From positions 1 through 40,218 of the forward strand of contig JBJYWI010000142.1 of assembly GCA_046259385.1 (NCBI GenBank): a DNA stretch of 40,218 nucleotides. Direction: 5' to 3'. Below the pieces are notes generated by a model. The model was not told where the DNA came from. It saw only the letters and a list, made by a program, of their open reading frames with translations, and did no database searches. The position numbers and the translations under genes were made by a program. The stretch's first letter is position 1; every line of letters begins with the position of its first letter. The DNA is from CAVWDI01 sp046259385 (GTDB lineage: Bacteria; Chloroflexota; Anaerolineae; Anaerolineales; UBA4823). This document shows, one piece after another, positions 35,481 through 40,218 of this stretch.

Positions 35481-37394
35481 TTATATCTTCGAGTCGATGT
35501 GAATAGGCACGTCGATAATAACAATGTCTTTATACTTTCGGAGTACCGATCGCAGCCGGTTGGCAGTCTGGTTATGTAAAAAGCTGCCTATCCGGTAAGT
35601 TGGGAGAAAGGCGGGCACCACTACCGTTATCAATTTGTCCGGAAATTCCCTGGTATTGACCTTTTCGATATAATCCACAATCGGGGAAATTACATCCCGG
35701 TAATCATAATCAATCGTCACAAGCGTTATACCCCTGGTAATATCAGGAAAACGCTCCCAGCGCCGGAGCAAACGTTCCTTCATTTCAGGGGAGGTATCCA
35801 CACAAAGCGCGCGCACGTCCTTCGATAAAAGCTTGGCATAAGTTAATGCAAGCAGCGTTCCGCGATGTACATCCCCAATTGGTACAATGACCACATCCGC
35901 AACCTCGGAAAGTTGTTCGGGTTGTAAACCGCGCGTGCTCAACGCCTTTGAAACGCGCTCGTAATGCCGGTGGATCGAGTAGAACATAAACATTAAGATA
36001 GGTACGATAACAGCAATGATCCAGGCGCCTTCGTGGAATTTCGTTGAAATCAGGATGACAAAAACAACAAAGGTCACAGTTGCGCCAACTGCATTCAAAA
36101 GGCGTTTCCAAAATGCGTTTCTTTCATAGTGGATCTCTGTAACTTTGGTCCTCAGCGTTTCCCCGGGCTTCAGGTGGGCGATGCGCCCCATCAAACGGAA
36201 CATGCCTGTTTGCGAGATGCTGAAGCTGAGCATAACGCCCAGGGCATACAGCGGCAGCATCGCGATTTCATCTGCCTGGAAGAAGACCACAATCAGCGAG
36301 GCAATTAAAGCCAGCACAGCGATCCCCGAGCTGTACACCAGCCGGTCCCCACGGTTTTGCATCCAGCGCGGCAGATAGTTGTCAAACGCGAGAAGAGAAC
36401 CGAGTTGCGGAAAACCCTGGTAGGCAGTGTTGGCTGCTAAGATCAGGATCATCGCAGTAAAGAACTGCACCCAGTAATAAAGCAGGTTATTGCCCGCAAT
36501 ATAGCGTGTCATCTGGGAGAGAACGCTTTCCATTTCTGTCGGGATTATGCTGATTCGGGTAGATAAAAAAGTGATCCCAACAAACAGAGACATCGCCATG
36601 ATTCCCATAGCTACCATTGTTTTAATCGCGTTTTGAGCTTCCGGAGGTTTAAAAGCCTGGGTGCCGTTGCTGATGGCTTCAATACCCGTCAGGGCAGTGC
36701 AGCCCCCTGCAAATGCACGCAGTAACAGCCAGACATATGCAAAACCTTCAAGCGATAATTTTGGTGGAATGATTTCTCCCATAGGTTGGAGTGTCTCGAC
36801 GCCAAATAAACCTAAATAGCGTACGAGACCAATCAGTATCACCAGCAAGACACCACCCACAAATGCGTAGGTTGGAACCGCAAAGATAGTGCCGCTTTCG
36901 CGCGCGCCGCGCAGGTTGATCCATGTAAGGATAATAATTGCGGCGACTGCTATGAGCACTCTGAATTCGAAAACCTCCGGGAATGCCGAGGTAATTGCTC
37001 GCACTCCTGCTGAAACGGATACCGATACCGTCAGGATATAATCCGTCATCAACGCGGCTGCGGCTACCAGAGAAGGGAATTGACCGAGATTGTCCTTGGC
37101 GACAGTATATGCACCTCCGCCGTCCGGGTAATGCATAATTGTTTGGATATAGCTGGAGATCACCAGCAAAACCAGCGCTGCCACAGCAAGCCCGATCGGC
37201 AGGGTCAGGGAAAGGGCCTGGCTGCCCAATAAAATCAATACGCTCATAATCGCTTCGGTTGCATAAGCGTTGGAGCTGATCGGGTCGGAAGCAAACACCG
37301 CCAGGGCGCGTACCTTGTCTAACCGCTCGTGGACATCCATGCTTGTTGGAAACGGTTTTCCAATAATCAGGTTTTTTATAGTAGATCTGGGCAT
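35481..37394 (-). CDS. APC family permease, KimA-like potassium importer
   Basis: A 637-aa membrane protein with about twelve segments and a cytosolic C-terminal domain of about 150 residues. The N-terminal block KVRALAVFASDPISSNAYATEAI, the DGGGAYTVAKDNLG loop and GIEAISNG match the KimA/YdaO-like APC group, whose studied Bacillus member is a high-affinity K+ importer inhibited by c-di-AMP. The C-terminal part (VADVVIVPIGDVHRGTLLALTYA) has a UspA-like alpha/beta pattern, where c-di-AMP binds in the Bacillus protein. K+ transport is inferred from family; amino acid transport is the alternative. The ribosome site is weak. MgtA follows after 60 bases. Confidence 0.88.
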   Translation of the reverse strand: MPRSTIKNLIIGKPFPTSMDVHERLDKVRALAVFASDPISSNAYATEAIMSVLILLGSQALSLTLPIGLAVAALVLLVISSYIQTIMHYPDGGGAYTVAKDNLGQFPSLVAAAALMTDYILTVSVSVSAGVRAITSAFPEVFEFRVLIAVAAIIILTWINLRGARESGTIFAVPTYAFVGGVLLVILIGLVRYLGLFGVETLQPMGEIIPPKLSLEGFAYVWLLLRAFAGGCTALTGIEAISNGTQAFKPPEAQNAIKTMVAMGIMAMSLFVGITFLSTRISIIPTEMESVLSQMTRYIAGNNLLYYWVQFFTAMILILAANTAYQGFPQLGSLLAFDNYLPRWMQNRGDRLVYSSGIAVLALIASLIVVFFQADEIAMLPLYALGVMLSFSISQTGMFRLMGRIAHLKPGETLRTKVTEIHYERNAFWKRLLNAVGATVTFVVFVILISTKFHEGAWIIAVIVPILMFMFYSIHRHYERVSKALSTRGLQPEQLSEVADVVIVPIGDVHRGTLLALTYAKLLSKDVRALCVDTSPEMKERLLRRWERFPDITRGITLVTIDYDYRDVISPIVDYIEKVNTREFPDKLITVVVPAFLPTYRIGSFLHNQTANRLRSVLRKYKDIVIIDVPIHIDSKI

Positions 37395-38506
37395 TTATTT
37401 TCTTTACAAACCTTTTCTTTGATGCAACTGGGAAAATAAGTATTCAGGAATTAAGGATGCCTGCATATCGATCTAGATCTGGTAGGCAGATGGAATCGCG
37501 AAGTAAAATTCCTGGATAAATAAATCAACAGATAATTTCACCTAGATAATTAAAAGTTAACCATATCATGCGGTGGGAACTTGTTAGCTAATAGAGCGAT
37601 CAAACTCCCTGCAATATTCGTGCATTTATTTTGAACGTTGATTATAAATCAATTCAAAAAATCGATCGTTATAATTTTATCCTCGAAATTTACTCTATAC
37701 CTAAGTGGTTCTCTCCTAATAACCAAATTAAATTCGTTCTAGCAGGGCATTTTAATCACAGCCTTTAACTGTATCAACATCTCACATCGTGGATCTAAAT
37801 TTTCCACAACCGATTCCCTTTATCCGCTGACAAACTTTTAATATTGTTTTGATGTTCAACAACCCCGACAGGGAATCTATGCCGTAAATGAAAAAAAATA
37901 ATTATCAAATTATCGCCTATTAACATCACATGCTTTCCCAATTGCGCCCAAGTTTTTTATGAACAAATTCCAATCTCCAAGTCGAGGGTAATTTTATATC
38001 GGCAGATCACCAGAGCATTGAGACTGAGACTCGATTGGACTTCCTTAACCACATCATGTGAAATAAGTGGGGGCAAAAACACTATAATATTTGCCTGTCC
38101 TTGAGTTATTGCTATCTTGCACAAACCCCTGCCCATCAAATGAGTTCAGATGTTCTCAGGACAATACCTGCTGGGATTCATTTGATCAATATTGCCGCCT
38201 CTGCCTGGGTATAGAAAAAGAATAATGTGCATGCAAGTCTCCTGAGGGTGACCTGCCAGAAGGAACCAGTTGCCAGTACTGGATTTCAGGCGACGTTCTC
38301 ACAGAAGGCAAATGTATATCTGGCTGGTGCAGGTAAAAAATTTACCGTATCCTTGATCAATGACTATCAGTTTCTTTATCTATTTTTTAGGGGGTATTTT
38401 GCTTAGCTCAGTTTGGTTAAAACCCGGCACTCCGGCTTAATCCAATTTCTGCTGCAGTTAAATCTTTTTTCCAACAAGCATATGTAAGCTTATAATTTCA
38501 TTTACG
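37395..38506. other. Long AT-rich non-coding stretch, 1.1 kb
   Basis: No complete gene is supported. A short palindrome TTGATTATAAATCAA (37638-37652) may be an operator. A 60-codon minus-strand frame at 37957-38139 is open but has no ribosome site and no family match. On the plus strand 38226-38336 encodes a Cys-rich piece (SCQYWISGDVLTEGKCISGWC) with stops directly before it. In another frame just upstream, a hydrophobic piece (IPAGIHLINIAASAWV) ends at a TAG. The two together look like a frameshifted remnant of a small membrane-anchored Cys-rich protein. The KimA-like gene's promoter should be here but is not obvious. Confidence 0.5.
38468..38496 (+). promoter_or_regulatory. Promoter of the penicillin-binding protein gene
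   Basis: TTTCCA (38468-38473) and a perfect TATAAT (38491-38496) are 17 bases apart. The predicted start near 38503 is only about four bases before the ATG at 38507, and no Shine-Dalgarno is present, so the mRNA may be leaderless. Confidence 0.6.
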
Positions 38507-40218
38507 ATGAGAAAACTGCACTTGCCAGCTGCTTTATCCTTTTCCCTTTTGCTGGTTACAGCGCTTGCTATCAGCATCTACGGCTGGATATTCCCGGATT
38601 TACCCTCCCTGGCAACTCTTCCAGACCAGAAAAACGACCCCAGCATTCGCATTACTGACAGGCAAGGGAACCTTCTATACGAAATCCTGGGAGATGAAGG
38701 GGGCCGGAATGCTGTCATCCAATTAGATGCCATCCCGTCCAATCTTGTGAATGCCACAATTGCTACTGAAGACCGCACTTTCTATTCCAATGCTGGCATC
38801 GACCCATCTGGGATCCTGCGAGCTTTATGGACAAACCTGCAAAACAGGTCAACTGTTTCCGGCGGGAGCACCATCACGCAGCAGGTAGCCCGAAATCTGT
38901 TATTAAACCCCGAGGAGAGAAACCAACGTTCACTCCGCCGCAAAATCCGTGAAGCCATTCTAGCATTACAGCTCACCCGACGGTTCACAAAAGATGAGAT
39001 CCTGTCGCTTTACCTGAACCAGACCTACTACGGAGCGCTTGCATATGGCGTTGAGGCTGCTTCCCTGACCTATTTTGGAAAACCAGCAGCCCAACTTGAC
39101 CTTGCCGAAAGCGCTCTTCTGGCTGGTCTGCCTCAGGCTCCTGCAAGGTATGACCCTTTCAACCACCTTGAAGCCGCCATTGAACGCCAGAGAAAAGTAC
39201 TCGATCTGATGCAGGAGGCGGGTTTTATTAATGCCCAACAGCGAGCCGCCGCCGGCAACCAGCGGCTTATACTCAGCGATACTCCCTACCCAATTAAAGC
39301 GCCTCATTTTGTCATGATGGTAAAAGATGAGATTGAATCCATGTTAACCAAGGACCAGATCCGCAATTCGGGAGGCCTGGTAGTGCGGACAACACTTAAT
39401 CTCGAATGGCAGGCTCATGCCGAAGCCGCTGTGAAACGCCAGCTGGCTGCACTGCAAAACAGTGACGATTATTTCGATCACAACGTGAACAATGCAGCTC
39501 TGGTTGCCATTGATCCTCACAATGGAGATATCCTGGCTCTGGTTGGAAGTCCTGATTTTTTTGATGCAGATAATAATGGTTCCATAAACATGGCGCTGGC
39601 CCCACGCCAACCCGGCTCAGCATTAAAACCTTTAATCTACGCATCCGCGATGGATCCCGCAAATCGAGAACCCTGGACCGCGGCAACCATGCTGCTGGAT
39701 GTAAGAACGTCATTCCTCACACGTGAAGGAAAAGCCTATATGCCTGTAAATTACGACCTTAAAGAACATGGTCCCGTCTCCGTGCGACAGGCACTGGCAT
39801 CTTCACTCAATGTCCCAGCGGTTATCGCTCTGGATCATATCGGGCTTGATAAACTCTTTCAGCAAGCCAGCCTGATGGGAATATCCACCCTGCAGGACCC
39901 GGAACGTTATGATTTATCGCTTGCACTCGGCGGCGGTGAAGTCCGCCTTCTGGAATTAACTGCTGCTTATGGGGTATTTGCATCAGGCGGATTAAGGATT
40001 GCGCCGCACCCTATTCTTGAGATCAGCGACTCCAGCGGAAAATTATTATTCAAATACACCCACCCAACTTCCACGCGGGTTCTTGATGAGAGGCTGGCAT
40101 GGCTGATGAGTGATATCCTTTCCGACAACAGCGCCCGTCAGCTGGGGTTTGGCGCTCACAGCACACTGCTCACGGAGAGACCAGCTGCTGTAAAAACGGG
40201 CACAACCTCGAACTTCCA
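38507..40218 (+). CDS. Class A penicillin-binding protein (transglycosylase-transpeptidase), 3' end outside window
   Basis: A bifunctional peptidoglycan synthase; 570 codons are present and the frame is open at the window edge. An N-terminal membrane anchor (about 9-29) precedes the GT51 transglycosylase domain with catalytic Glu88 (ATEDRTFYSNAGID) and GGSTITQQVARNL (119-131). The transpeptidase domain shows SxxK (Ser371-Lys374 in PGSALKPLIYA), SxN (Ser433-Asn435) and KTG (563-565). All penicillin-binding motifs are intact. It resembles PBP1A/PBP1C types; the missing C-terminus prevents choosing. Outer leaflet peptidoglycan synthesis fits the monoderm-like, thin-walled Chloroflexota (inference). 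The start is supported by the promoter rather than by a ribosome site. Confidence 0.93.
   Translation, partial: MRKLHLPAALSFSLLLVTALAISIYGWIFPDLPSLATLPDQKNDPSIRITDRQGNLLYEILGDEGGRNAVIQLDAIPSNLVNATIATEDRTFYSNAGIDPSGILRALWTNLQNRSTVSGGSTITQQVARNLLLNPEERNQRSLRRKIREAILALQLTRRFTKDEILSLYLNQTYYGALAYGVEAASLTYFGKPAAQLDLAESALLAGLPQAPARYDPFNHLEAAIERQRKVLDLMQEAGFINAQQRAAAGNQRLILSDTPYPIKAPHFVMMVKDEIESMLTKDQIRNSGGLVVRTTLNLEWQAHAEAAVKRQLAALQNSDDYFDHNVNNAALVAIDPHNGDILALVGSPDFFDADNNGSINMALAPRQPGSALKPLIYASAMDPANREPWTAATMLLDVRTSFLTREGKAYMPVNYDLKEHGPVSVRQALASSLNVPAVIALDHIGLDKLFQQASLMGISTLQDPERYDLSLALGGGEVRLLELTAAYGVFASGGLRIAPHPILEISDSSGKLLFKYTHPTSTRVLDERLAWLMSDILSDNSARQLGFGAHSTLLTERPAAVKTGTTSNF

Noticed and set aside
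37957..38139. A 60-codon minus-strand frame in the long intergenic stretch
   Set aside because: No ribosome site, no recognised family, and an AT-rich setting; could be a remnant but is not supported as a gene.

Overview
The window looks like a piece of a Chloroflexota genome, probably class Anaerolineae, most likely a draft or metagenome-derived assembly. This is an inference from gene content: lipoproteins with A/E/P-rich linkers, a DUF4013 membrane protein, a translation elongation factor-like protein, a cyclase-AAA-TPR giant, and a response regulator fused to a thioredoxin-reductase fold. No rRNA or tRNA gene was recognised and there is no marker that fixes the genus. A 100-N scaffold gap lies at 1527-1626.

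Layout. 1-3580: end of a PotD/Fbp-type ABC importer (permease, ATPase, substrate-binding lipoprotein broken by the gap) and a DeoR regulator. 3867-5882 (minus): proS with its own promoter and a roughly 200-nt structured leader ending in a terminator-like hairpin. 6103-7808: a DUF47/PiT phosphate pair. 7812-9907: HEAT-repeat protein, HAD phosphatase, DinB protein. 9969-18024 (minus): a signalling block containing a 168-aa unknown, an EF-like protein, a UBP zinc finger, a class III cyclase/AAA/TPR protein, a response regulator-TrxR fusion, and a cNMP-binding histidine kinase. 18346-18503: a MITE-like repeat. 18526-19794: DUF4013 and a secreted protein. 20179-22752 (minus): an ALDH7 dehydrogenase and a proline-racemase-family enzyme whose active site (Cys/Thr) points to trans-3-hydroxy-L-proline dehydratase. 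23174-31947 (plus): a BMP-type nucleoside/nucleobase ABC importer followed by a cytosine-deaminase-like amidohydrolase and a fused [2Fe-2S]/molybdopterin hydroxylase. 32256-32732: a decayed GH10 xylanase fragment. 32877-37394 (minus): a KimA-like potassium importer and MgtA. 38507-end: a class A penicillin-binding protein cut by the window edge.

How the genes fit together. Two loci stand out. In the nucleobase locus a PnrA-like lipoprotein, one double ATPase and two permeases sit next to a deaminase-like enzyme and a purine/aldehyde-type Mo hydroxylase, so uptake and catabolism appear to be encoded together. In the signalling locus a cyclase could make the cyclic nucleotide read by the CRP-like domain of the kinase two genes downstream. 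The protein between them is a response regulator carrying a flavoprotein module that has lost both redox CxxC motifs, and a ubiquitin-type zinc finger gene precedes the cyclase. The KimA-like/MgtA pair suggests coupled K+ and Mg2+ supply.
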